DNA of 64,000 nucleotides from Chryseosolibacter sp044507775. GTDB lineage: Bacteria; Bacteroidota; Bacteroidia; Cytophagales; Cyclobacteriaceae. Below the pieces are notes generated by a model. That model worked only from the letters and a program-made list of their open reading frames with translations. It had not been told where the DNA came from and did no database searches. Positions 1-8,026 of this stretch are shown in pieces; within the stretch, counting starts at the first letter, position 1, and each line of letters opens with the position of its first letter. Made by a program: the position numbers and the translations under genes. The stretch covers positions 62,001-126,000 of the forward strand of contig JBIQIY010000006.1 in assembly GCA_044507775.1 (NCBI GenBank), read 5' to 3'.

Positions 1-1137
1 TATGTCCTGTCGATAGCGGTGCCATCATGGATGCTCTTTCAGAACTACGACGACCACGATCGTTCCGCGCGTACATTCCAGGTCGACAACGCCAGGAACA
101 TTCTTCAAAGCTGCGCCCCTAACTCCATCCTCTTTACCGGGGGTGACAACGACACATTTCCCCTTTGGTACCTGCAGGAGGTTGAAGGTATCAGGACCGA
201 TGTCCGCGTGATGGTTTTATCCTACATGAATACGGACTGGTACATCAATCAGCTGAGAAATACGTACTACGATTCCGGTGCATTCAAACTCACTCTTGAT
301 GCGGATGACTACAGGCAGTATGGACCAAACGATGTTCTCTACGTTCAGGAAACCGTCAAAGGCGCGATTGACTTCGGCCAGTATCTAAAGCTACTTAAAG
401 ACCGACATCCGGCCCTTCGCGCGGTTTCGAACGGTGGCGAACCCTATCACATTCTTCCTTCGCGAACCATTCGCGTGTCGGCTTCCGACTCCGCGGAAGA
501 AGTGGTTCTTCACATAGATGGCAATTACCTGCAGAAGAATATGCTTGCCATACTCGATCTCGCGATTTCCAATAACTGGGAGAGGCCGATATACTTCAAC
601 TTCACATCTTTGAATTCGCTCGACTCCGACGTTTCGCGGTATGTAATCCAGGAAGGCCCGGTTTTTCGCCTGCGGCCGCAGTTACAGCGAGGTGAGTCAA
701 TCGAGATCGACACTTCCCTCGCGTATCGCAATCTTCTCGTAAATGCGGATTACAGTAACCTGGCAGACTCGAGGGTGTACTTCAGCTATGAAGATCACTT
801 TGCGCGAATGATCGTGCCGCTGCGGCAGGCATTCAATGATCTCGCCAGAGCATTCATGCGCGAAGGCAACGCAACGATGGCGCTGCGCGTCATGCAGCAC
901 GCAATGAAGAAACTCTACCTGCCGCATCTCCCTCCCTCTTACACAAATATTGAGGCAGCGGAAATCATACTGGCGCTCGATGAAAGGGCGTCGGCGAGAT
1001 CGTTGAGCGAGGCCGTGTTCGATTACTACGACGACCGGCTCAAACGCGAACGAATGCAAGACCGCACACCTTCGAATCTTGATCTCTACCTCCTCCGCCG
1101 ATCAGCGGAGCTGATATCTGAAGTGGCAAATAACTGA
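1..1137 (+). CDS. Glycosyltransferase family 117 (DUF2723) protein, C-terminal part
   Basis: The frame is open from the first base, so the start and the membrane-spanning N-terminal half lie outside the window; the first Met-like codon inside is not the true start. About 378 residues of the soluble C-terminal region remain. Near the start are the words QNYDDHDRS and ARNILQSCAPNSILFTGGDN followed by DTFPLWYLQEVEG, which I know from Bacteroidota DUF2723 proteins, now filed as glycosyltransferase family 117 and distantly related to protein O-mannosyltransferases. These are large inner-membrane proteins thought to move sugars from lipid carriers to periplasmic acceptors; the acceptor is not known here. 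It ends facing a minus-strand lipoprotein gene across 41 bases. Family assignment is firm; the reaction is inferred from the family. Confidence 0.82.
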   Translation, partial: YVLSIAVPSWMLFQNYDDHDRSARTFQVDNARNILQSCAPNSILFTGGDNDTFPLWYLQEVEGIRTDVRVMVLSYMNTDWYINQLRNTYYDSGAFKLTLDADDYRQYGPNDVLYVQETVKGAIDFGQYLKLLKDRHPALRAVSNGGEPYHILPSRTIRVSASDSAEEVVLHIDGNYLQKNMLAILDLAISNNWERPIYFNFTSLNSLDSDVSRYVIQEGPVFRLRPQLQRGESIEIDTSLAYRNLLVNADYSNLADSRVYFSYEDHFARMIVPLRQAFNDLARAFMREGNATMALRVMQHAMKKLYLPHLPPSYTNIEAAEIILALDERASARSLSEAVFDYYDDRLKRERMQDRTPSNLDLYLLRRSAELISEVANN

Positions 1138-1151
1138 CGCAAGTGACTTCT

Positions 1152-1179
1152 ACTCACCACTCACTACTCACCACTCACT
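1152..1179. repeat. Short tandem repeat at a convergent gene boundary (ctcacca type)
   Basis: Between two convergent genes lie four near-copies of the word actcacca/actcacta, running up to the stop codon of the minus-strand gene. The same word, in either orientation, recurs around 47.2 kb, 47.7 kb and 54.77 kb, always in a convergent intergenic gap. Confidence 0.7.
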
Positions 1180-1754
1180 TAGTAAGTCCTCAGCAACTCC
1201 GCATCCACCGTCTGCAACTGATTCTTATGAGATTCAAACAGATCCAGTTTGCGCGCGGCAAAAGCGCGTACTTCTTCACTTTTTGCGGCGGTTGCCATTT
1301 GAGAGAACTGTTGTTGGTCATCCTGGTTAACCTCACTGAGTATGCGAATGTACGTGCGATCAAACGCGCTACGGTCTGAACTGGTGAGTTCGGCAAGCAA
1401 CTTCTGGTGCTCATCGCTCATTTCCGCGGGCAGGATGATTTTTTCCTTGCGCGCAAGCTTCTTCAGCTCTTTGCCCATCTCTTCGTGCTGCTCCCGGTTA
1501 TTGCGGGCAAGAGAGACGAGAGATGCAGAGTAACCGGACTTGACGGCAGCCTCTGCCATCTTTGTTGCGAGCATATTGTAGCTTGCAGCTTCAACCAGGA
1601 AGCGGGCATCGTCATGCCGGGTCGGGTCTTCGATCCTGCTGGCGTTCTTTTGGATGGCTTCATTATAGGATAATGAAGAATAGCATGCACTCAGGACGAA
1701 TACCGACAGCGAAGTCAGGATACCGGCCATTACTTTGTTGTAGGATTTTTTCAT
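1179..1754 (-). CDS. DUF4142 domain lipoprotein
   Basis: 191 residues from the chosen ATG. The N-terminus has charged residues, a hydrophobic stretch and the lipobox LSAC at about residues 22-25, so it should be a lipid-anchored periplasmic or outer-membrane protein. The frame is open 22 codons further upstream, but that would bury the signal peptide, so the internal ATG is preferred. The rest is almost wholly helical and rich in Lys, Glu, Ala and Gln, with the pattern DDARFLVEAASYNMLATKMAE, typical of DUF4142, a ferritin-like four-helix family. DUF4142 proteins are common near stress genes, but no reaction is established and the usual metal ligands are not obvious. It stands alone; its stop codon touches a short tandem repeat. 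Confidence 0.78.
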   Translation of the reverse strand: MKKSYNKVMAGILTSLSVFVLSACYSSLSYNEAIQKNASRIEDPTRHDDARFLVEAASYNMLATKMAEAAVKSGYSASLVSLARNNREQHEEMGKELKKLARKEKIILPAEMSDEHQKLLAELTSSDRSAFDRTYIRILSEVNQDDQQQFSQMATAAKSEEVRAFAARKLDLFESHKNQLQTVDAELLRTY

Positions 1755-1881
1755 ATAAGATGCTTTGGTGAATTGAATTGGATTGCGGCCTTCAGGTTGG
1801 TCGCGTGTAACCACTAGCATCGGATAAAAAGTATGCCTTTGAATGTAACGGCTAAGTTATAAGTGCGGGCGCACTTGAGAG

Positions 1882-2880
1882 TTACTTACCAACAACATTT
1901 TTGTTTTCGGGAAAGTCGGAATCAACCAGCGGTTCCATTTCGATAACGACCGCTTTCCTGGCCGGGCGCTCGTGTGTCGGTTTTGCTTCTTTGGCTTTTT
2001 TATATTTCCCAATATCTTCCGGGTCTCCGAAAATAAAAAAGAACCTTTCCTTCCAGCTGTCCGCCTCCTTTACGTCGCGAATAATGTCGACATACTCGTG
2101 AAAGTTGATATGGATCGGGTCGTGCTTGTGATCTATATTTTTTGTGATGCCGTAGATCACTTGTTCCTCCTCTTCCTGATACGTTCCGAAAATACGGTCC
2201 CAGATGATAAAGGTCGCTCCGTAGTTCTTGTTAATGTATTTCTCCTGCGAGCCGTGATGTACCCGGTGATTTGAAGGGGTTGCAAGCCAGTACTCAATCC
2301 AGGGGTGCAGCTTGCCGATGTATTCGGTGTGGACCCAGAATTGAAAGAGAATGGCGATCTGGTTTGTGAGAAATATGATGACAGGATGGAAACCTAACAT
2401 TGCGACTGGCAAAAAGAAAAATATCTTTATGTATTGCACCCAGCTCAGCCTGAACGAGATGGTGAGATTGAAATGCTCTCCGGAGTGGTGTGCGACATGC
2501 GTTGCCCACAGGAACCGCATTCTATGTGAGATGTTATGCGCCCAGTAACTACAGAAATCGAATATCACGTAACACGGCAGAAAGGTCCACCAGCTGAACT
2601 CCATGCGCCAGGGGATCAGGTTATAGGTAATAACAAACACGGAGAACATGATCGTCTTTAGCGCCACACCAATGGCGACGTTGCCGATCCCAACGAGCGT
2701 TGATCCGATTGTTTCTTTCTTATCGTAGACGTGTCTCCCCTGATAGCGGGATACCAGGTACTCGATAGCGACAAAGAAGAACATCACTGGGGCCGCCCAG
2801 ACAAGGAGGTCCGGGGCCGAGTCTCCCAACGAGGATAGGTTGCCAAGGTCTATTTTTTCTGCTCCAAACTCGATATGCAT
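1882..2880 (-). CDS. Sterol desaturase / fatty acid hydroxylase family membrane protein
   Basis: 332 residues, an integral membrane di-iron oxygenase. Four hydrophobic segments surround the family histidine boxes: HNISHR around residue 115, HVAHHSGEHFN about 15 residues later, and HRVHHGSQ near residue 208. Together these supply the eight or more histidines that bind the iron pair. Members hydroxylate or desaturate lipids such as fatty acids, sterols or carotenoids. The C-terminal 60 residues are charged and cytoplasmic. Bacteroidota usually carry several paralogues and substrates cannot be told from sequence. It reads away from the thiolase, with a gap of almost 300 bases between their starts. 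Confident in family, not in substrate. Confidence 0.85.
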   Translation of the reverse strand: MHIEFGAEKIDLGNLSSLGDSAPDLLVWAAPVMFFFVAIEYLVSRYQGRHVYDKKETIGSTLVGIGNVAIGVALKTIMFSVFVITYNLIPWRMEFSWWTFLPCYVIFDFCSYWAHNISHRMRFLWATHVAHHSGEHFNLTISFRLSWVQYIKIFFFLPVAMLGFHPVIIFLTNQIAILFQFWVHTEYIGKLHPWIEYWLATPSNHRVHHGSQEKYINKNYGATFIIWDRIFGTYQEEEEQVIYGITKNIDHKHDPIHINFHEYVDIIRDVKEADSWKERFFFIFGDPEDIGKYKKAKEAKPTHERPARKAVVIEMEPLVDSDFPENKNVVGK

Positions 2881-3033
2881 CCGATCTTTTGATTCAAAAC
2901 CATAAAACTACTGAGTTGCTCCCCCTAAGACATCCAGCCGCGTGTTTACCCCTACTCAGTGTTCTTGATGGCTATAATTTAACAAATTGATGCGGTTACC
3001 AAAGCCACCGAGCGATAACTCGTGTCTTAAACG

Positions 3034-3149
3034 GTTTGGCCCCGCTTTTATTTCAGGTAATGTTATGGCGCTTGCCAAACATTTGCGCGTGGGAAATCCG
3101 GCCGGTTTGGTAATTTTGATCCGGGCCCGTCTGAAGCCCGGTTCTTTTT
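3034..3149 (+). promoter_or_regulatory. Candidate structured leader RNA upstream of the thiolase
   Basis: The 293-base gap before the thiolase holds no convincing gene but shows structure in the plus direction. The word GTTTGGC at 3034-3040 can pair with GCCAAAC at 3074-3080. A second copy of GGTTTGG at about 3094-3100 can pair with the same CCAAAC, so two mutually exclusive hairpins are possible. They are followed by a terminator-like hairpin at 3121-3149, 24 bases before the ATG. This is the layout of an attenuator or riboswitch, but I do not recognise a known class. A small independent RNA ending at 3149 is the alternative. Confidence 0.35.
3121..3149 (+). terminator. Rho-independent terminator-like hairpin before the thiolase start
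   Basis: A 6-bp all-GC stem (CCGGGC with GCCCGG, loop of nine) is followed directly by TTCTTTTT. The T-run is on the plus side only, so it would stop transcripts heading into the thiolase gene. No plus-strand gene ends just upstream, which points to attenuation or to a small RNA. Confidence 0.55.
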
Positions 3150-3173
3150 GTATCAAATGATATACCACACCCT

Positions 3174-4451
3174 ATGCAACGACCTCCAAGACGCGTAGCC
3201 ATTGTCGGTGGACAACGCATTCCCTTTGTCAGGTCCTTTCGTGAATACGCGAGGACGTCGAATCATGAAATGATGGCAGCAGCGGTCGAAGCCCTTGCGC
3301 GCAAGTATAACCTTTCGGGAAAGAGGCTGGGCGACGTGGCGCTCGGCGCCGTCATGACGAGTTCGCTGGAGTGGAACTTTGCACGGGAAGTCGTTCTTAG
3401 TTCGAGCCTGGACCCGCATACTCCTGCGTTTAACGTGCAGCGCGCCTGCGGGACGAGCCTCGAAGCTGCTAACCTGATCGCTTTGAAAATTGCTGCGGGG
3501 CAAATTGAGAGTGGGATCGCGGGCGGGTGTGATACCAACAGCGATCTGCCCATCATGATTCAGCGCAAACTTGCGTGGAAATTGATTGATATAAACCAAG
3601 CGCGATCCGTCGGTGAGCGACTGCGGCGTTTTCTGAAAATACGCCCTTCCGATCTCAAGCCTGCCTATCCCGGGATTGTGGAACCGCGTACTCATCTTTC
3701 GATGGGCCAGCACACTGAGAAGATGGTTAAGGAATGGAGCGTGTCACGTTCGGAGCAGGATGCGTTGGCATACGAGAGCCACATGAAAGCGGACGAGGCG
3801 TACAAGCGAGGATTTTATGACGATCTGATCGTTCCCTTTAAAGGCGTTTCGCGTGATACGATTGTCAGAAGCGACACGACGCCGCAAAAGTTGGCGAAAC
3901 TGAAGCCTGCATTCGACAAGAGCGCCGCCGGCACCCTTACAGCCGGAAACAGCACGGCGTTAACGGATGGAGCGAGCGCTGTTCTGCTGACATCGGAGGA
4001 TTTCGCCGCGAAAAACAATCTGCCCATTCAGGCGACGATCACCGACGCAGAGGCCGCGGCAGTGGACTTCGTGCAAGGTGCGGGGCTTTTGATGGCGCCT
4101 ACCCTGGCCGTGGCAAGCCTGTTGAAGCGAAACAAGCTGTCTCTCCAGGATTTTGATTTTTACGAAATACACGAAGCATTCGCCGGCCAGGTACTTTCGA
4201 CATTGAAGGCGTGGGAAGATGCGAAATATTGCAGAGACGTCTTACAGCTCGACAAGCCCCTCGGCCCGATCGACCGGACAAAGATGAACGTTTGCGGCGG
4301 GAGCGTGGCCATTGGTCATCCCTTTGGGGCGACAGGTACCCGTATCGTTGCAACACTCGCCAAACTACTTGAATCGAAAGGAAGAGGCCGCGGACTTATC
4401 TCCATCTGCACCGGAGGGGGGATGGGGGTGGCCGCTGTTCTGGAAAGGTAG
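3174..4451 (+). CDS. Thiolase (acetyl-CoA acyltransferase, FadI-like)
   Basis: 425 residues, the full length of a thiolase. It should split 3-ketoacyl-CoA with CoA in beta-oxidation, or run the reverse condensation. The catalytic parts are present: nucleophile Cys92 in RACGTSLEA, His333 in HEAFAGQ, the GHPFGATG motif with His382, and the acid/base Cys412 in CTGGGMG. The stretch KLAWKLIDINQARSVGERL and the longer middle region match FadI, the partner of FadJ, better than AtoB. No fadJ or acyl-CoA dehydrogenase gene lies next to it, so it seems to be transcribed alone, possibly under control of the hairpin-containing leader. It converges on the GH15 gene across an inverted repeat. Confidence 0.88.
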   Translation: MQRPPRRVAIVGGQRIPFVRSFREYARTSNHEMMAAAVEALARKYNLSGKRLGDVALGAVMTSSLEWNFAREVVLSSSLDPHTPAFNVQRACGTSLEAANLIALKIAAGQIESGIAGGCDTNSDLPIMIQRKLAWKLIDINQARSVGERLRRFLKIRPSDLKPAYPGIVEPRTHLSMGQHTEKMVKEWSVSRSEQDALAYESHMKADEAYKRGFYDDLIVPFKGVSRDTIVRSDTTPQKLAKLKPAFDKSAAGTLTAGNSTALTDGASAVLLTSEDFAAKNNLPIQATITDAEAAAVDFVQGAGLLMAPTLAVASLLKRNKLSLQDFDFYEIHEAFAGQVLSTLKAWEDAKYCRDVLQLDKPLGPIDRTKMNVCGGSVAIGHPFGATGTRIVATLAKLLESKGRGRGLISICTGGGMGVAAVLER

Positions 4452-4458
4452 AGTGATT

Positions 4459-4546
4459 GGTTGCTGGTTATGGGTTGCTGGTTGATTCGACCAACTTAAA
4501 AGATCCAGCACCCACCAGCAGCATCGACAACCAGTAACCAGCAACC
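4459..4546. repeat. Inverted repeat between convergent genes (ggttgctggtt type)
   Basis: The left arm (4459-4477, word ggttgctggtta then a partial second copy) matches the reverse complement of the right arm (4528-4546) at 17 of 19 bases. The arms sit just inside the two convergent stop codons and could act as a bidirectional terminator, although there is no T-run. Confidence 0.65.
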
Positions 4547-4560
4547 ATTCAACCTCCTCC

Positions 4561-6396
4561 CTACCTTTCCTTATTACGCGGATCACTGAACTGTTTATCT
4601 AAACTAATAGCAGCGGTGATAAGACCGAGATGGGTGAATGCCTGTGGAAAATTACCGAGGTGTTCACCCTGCAGCCCGAGCTGTTCGGCGTACAGACCTA
4701 AATGGTTGGCGTAACCCAGCATTTTCTCAAAATTCAGTCGTGCTTTGTTAAGCTGTCCGGCTTTTGAGAGGCACTCCACATACCAGAACGTACACATAGA
4801 GAACGTGCCTTCAGCGCCCGTCAGTCCTTCCAGTTCCTGGTTAGGTCGATAACGGAAGACCAGGAAGTCGGACACCAGCTGTCGTTCAATTTCCTTCAGC
4901 GTCGAAAGCCATTTCGGATCCTGAGGACTGATAAACCGGATGAGCGGCATGAGCAACGTAGCTGCGTCGACTGTCTCGGCGCCCTTGAACTGGACAAACG
5001 CCTGAAGCTTTTCGCTCCAGAACTCCGTGTGGATACTCTTGAAGATGGCGTCCCGCTCCTGCAGCCATCGCGGTGACAGTGGATAGGAATGCGCATGGGC
5101 AATCCTCATGCCGCGATCGATAGCGACCCAACACATTATTCGCGAGTAGAGGAACTCGCGCTGACCGCCGCGGACTTCCCATATGCCCTGGTCCTTCATC
5201 CGCCAATGGTCACAGACCCAGTCGACCTGCCTTGAGATGTCAAGCCAGAAATCATACGATATAGGGTCGCCGTGTTTGTCGTAGAGGTAGACCGCATCCA
5301 GGAGCTCGCCATAGATATCAAGCTGAATTTGCTCGTACGCGGCGTTTCCGATCCGCACTGGAAATGATCTGCGATATCCCTCGAGGTGTTTGAGCTCGGT
5401 TTCATAGAGATCCTTGCGACCATCCGTTCCATACATGAGGCTCAGCCTCCCTGCTTTGCCGATATCGTTGCATTGTTGCTCGACCCATTTCATGAATTCG
5501 CGCGCTTCTTTCTGATAACCCAGCTTCAACAACGCGTAAACGGTAAATGATGCGTCGCGTATCCAGGTGTACCGGTAGTCCCAGTTGCGCACGCCGCCTA
5601 TTTCTTCTGGTAGCCCGAACGTTGGTGCAGCAACCATCGACCCGTTCTTTTGAGAGATGAGCATTTTCAGTACCAGCGCGGAGCGATGCACGGTTTCCAT
5701 CCACCTGCCTTTGTAGTGGGATTTTGCCACCCAGTTCTTCCAATAATTGATGGTGTCGAACAAGCTTTTCCCGGCGAAATTTTCCAGCTCTTCCGCTGGC
5801 ATCGGTGGGTTGTCAGTGACGAACTCAAGCATAAAGATCGCCCGCTCGGATGTCGAAAGCGAAAATATCGCGGTTGCATCCTGTTCATTGATGTTCATGG
5901 GAACATTTGAGACAAGCCTCAACACGTCGCCGGAGTTGGCATCGCTGATGAAGAGCAATTCCTTTTCACTTCGCACTTCGATGTGATGCGTTGCCCGGGC
6001 ATAATCAAATCGAGGACAACACTCCATCTTGAATTCAATCGTGCCATGAACGCACGTCACCATCCGAATCACTTCTTTTCCGGTGTAGAGCGTTTCAACC
6101 GGCATGAAGTCGGTTATCTCACTTACTCCTTCCTTTTCGAGAAACCGCGTCAGCAGAACGTTTGTATCGGGCAGGTACAGTTGTTTGCGCCTGGACTCGT
6201 TTTTCCGCGGAGAGATGCGGAAGTACCCACCTTTCGTTGAGTCGAGCATCGCCGCGAAAACCGAAGGTGAATCAAAGCTGGGAAAGCATAGGAAATCGAT
6301 CGAGCCGTTCAGGTCGACCAGTGCCACGGTACTTAAGTCACCGATGACGCCATAATTTTCGATGGGTTGATACTTTTCCATATCCTGTTCTGTCAT
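4561..6396 (-). CDS. Glycoside hydrolase family 15 (glucoamylase/trehalase-like)
   Basis: 611 residues, no signal peptide, so cytoplasmic. The N-terminal beta-sandwich begins with the family word QPIENYGVIGD, followed by DLNGSIDFLCFPSFDSPSVFA. The (alpha/alpha)6 barrel carries GGVRNWDYRYTWIRDASF. The two expected catalytic glutamates are the Glu of GIWEVRGG near residue 407 and that of GAEGTF near residue 529. Bacterial proteins of this architecture are glucoamylases or trehalases that release glucose from glucan ends or from trehalose. Its place just downstream of malQ and glgX on the same strand suggests glucose release from storage glucan, or trehalose recycling given treYZ across the divergent gap. 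A second Met five codons in could also be the start. Confidence 0.87.
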   Translation of the reverse strand: MTEQDMEKYQPIENYGVIGDLSTVALVDLNGSIDFLCFPSFDSPSVFAAMLDSTKGGYFRISPRKNESRRKQLYLPDTNVLLTRFLEKEGVSEITDFMPVETLYTGKEVIRMVTCVHGTIEFKMECCPRFDYARATHHIEVRSEKELLFISDANSGDVLRLVSNVPMNINEQDATAIFSLSTSERAIFMLEFVTDNPPMPAEELENFAGKSLFDTINYWKNWVAKSHYKGRWMETVHRSALVLKMLISQKNGSMVAAPTFGLPEEIGGVRNWDYRYTWIRDASFTVYALLKLGYQKEAREFMKWVEQQCNDIGKAGRLSLMYGTDGRKDLYETELKHLEGYRRSFPVRIGNAAYEQIQLDIYGELLDAVYLYDKHGDPISYDFWLDISRQVDWVCDHWRMKDQGIWEVRGGQREFLYSRIMCWVAIDRGMRIAHAHSYPLSPRWLQERDAIFKSIHTEFWSEKLQAFVQFKGAETVDAATLLMPLIRFISPQDPKWLSTLKEIERQLVSDFLVFRYRPNQELEGLTGAEGTFSMCTFWYVECLSKAGQLNKARLNFEKMLGYANHLGLYAEQLGLQGEHLGNFPQAFTHLGLITAAISLDKQFSDPRNKER

Positions 6397-6463
6397 ATTA
6401 GCATTATGTCAAGACAGTTGTCCATCATTGCTAATCCCTATCGCGCTTGCGCGCGACGATTGT

Positions 6464-8026
6464 CTATATGCGGTTGTATAGCCTCCCCCACTTCAACAAC
6501 TGGTTCTTGAATGAAGGAGCCAGCTGCCCGGGCTTGAGCCTCCATAGCCAGTTGAGTTTCATGGAAGCCGGTGTGTTCATCCGCGCGCTTTCGTCTAGTC
6601 CGAGCACGTCCTGCAAGGGTAATATGGCGGTCCTGGCGACGGACGAATAAGCCATTTTGCCCAGGACGAGGTGAATGTTGTTTTGGCTGATGCCGGGTTG
6701 ATCCACATAGTGCTTGAGATTGGCTCGCACGTCGTGTCGAGTATCCTTAAGCCACCATCCCACGGTGGTGTTGTTGTCGTGCGTACCGGTGTAGACGATG
6801 AAGTTGGGAGTGTAGTTGTGAGGGATATAGTCGGAGGTGGTCATGTTGTCGCCAAAGGCAAACTGAAGGACCTTCATTCCGGGAAGGCCAAACTGGTCGC
6901 GCAGCGCAAATACTGAAGCGTCCACATCGCCGAGGTCTTCAGCCACAAATGCCAGCTTGCCCAGGCGCTCTTCAAGTACTTTGAATATTTCAGCACCCGG
7001 CCCGCGATTCCATTTTCCGTTGATTGCTGTTTCTTCGCCGCTCGGTACCTCCCAGAATGAAATGAACGCGCGAAAGTGATCGAGCCTGACGAGGTCAAAC
7101 AGATCGAAATTCCGTCGCACACGGTCGACCCACCACTGATATCTTTTCTTCTTCAGCACATCCCATCGAAAAACCGGCATTCCCCATAGCTGGCCCTTTG
7201 AGTTGAAGTAGTCGGGTGGTACTCCTGCAACGCCCTTCATCTTACGCGCGGCATCGAGCTTAAATATTTCCGGATGAGACCATACGTCGGCCGAATCATA
7301 ACTGACATAGAACGGCAGGTCGCCGAACATAAGAATGTTCCGCTGGTTGCAGTAGGCTTTCAGCTCGCTCCACTGTTTGTCAAAGACATACTGAAGCCAT
7401 TTCACCTTATTGATCCGCTCCTGGTGAAACCGGTTGATGTCCCCCAGTGCCCGCTGCTGACGGTTCTTGTACTGATTGGGCCATTCGTACCAGGGTTTGT
7501 TTTCGTGCTGTTCGCGGAGTACCATGTACAATGCGAAATCGTCAAGCCACCAGGATTCCCGACGGCAGAATTCCCGAAAGGGTGCGTGCGTCTGCGGGTT
7601 TGTAAGGAACGTTCGGAATCCTTTTTCAAAAAGCACCTCGCGCACAAGTGAAGCTTCGCGATAGTTTACCTTGCCGTGATTAGCGACGGAAAACTTTTTG
7701 ATGTCATGAGGAGCGATCCACTCATCCTGAACCATTTTATCCGGGCTGATCAGCATCGGGTTTCCCGCCATGCCGGAGACTGCGCTGTACGGTGAGTAGG
7801 CCTGTTCTTCGCCAGTGGCATTGACAGGCAACGTCTGCCAGTACCGCTGCCCGCTCTGGCTGAGAAAGTCGGCAAATCTTTCCGCCTCCGGGCCGAGGTC
7901 TCCGATTCCAAACGGCGATGGCAGCGAAGTAATGTGAAGCAGGATGCCGGCACTTCGCAACTGCTGAACCGGTTGATGTGCTGTTTTGGTTTTTGTCGAT
8001 CGCTTTGCTTTCGCTTCTTTCGTCAT
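6464..8026 (-). CDS. malQ: 4-alpha-glucanotransferase (amylomaltase)
   Basis: 520 residues, family GH77. It moves alpha-1,4-glucan segments between maltodextrins in the cytoplasm, releasing glucose and making longer chains. The start of the fold, ILLHITSLPSPFGIGDLG, is typical. Catalytic residues are present: nucleophile Asp316 in LVRLDHFR, acid/base Glu363 in VAEDLG, and Asp417 in THDNNT. The first 25 residues are rich in Lys and Thr and probably form a flexible tail. Its ATG overlaps the glgX stop (ATGA), so the two are likely translationally coupled, and GH15 follows 67 bases downstream. The order glgX-malQ-GH15 suggests one operon for glycogen breakdown. Confidence 0.95.
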   Translation of the reverse strand: MTKEAKAKRSTKTKTAHQPVQQLRSAGILLHITSLPSPFGIGDLGPEAERFADFLSQSGQRYWQTLPVNATGEEQAYSPYSAVSGMAGNPMLISPDKMVQDEWIAPHDIKKFSVANHGKVNYREASLVREVLFEKGFRTFLTNPQTHAPFREFCRRESWWLDDFALYMVLREQHENKPWYEWPNQYKNRQQRALGDINRFHQERINKVKWLQYVFDKQWSELKAYCNQRNILMFGDLPFYVSYDSADVWSHPEIFKLDAARKMKGVAGVPPDYFNSKGQLWGMPVFRWDVLKKKRYQWWVDRVRRNFDLFDLVRLDHFRAFISFWEVPSGEETAINGKWNRGPGAEIFKVLEERLGKLAFVAEDLGDVDASVFALRDQFGLPGMKVLQFAFGDNMTTSDYIPHNYTPNFIVYTGTHDNNTTVGWWLKDTRHDVRANLKHYVDQPGISQNNIHLVLGKMAYSSVARTAILPLQDVLGLDESARMNTPASMKLNWLWRLKPGQLAPSFKNQLLKWGRLYNRI

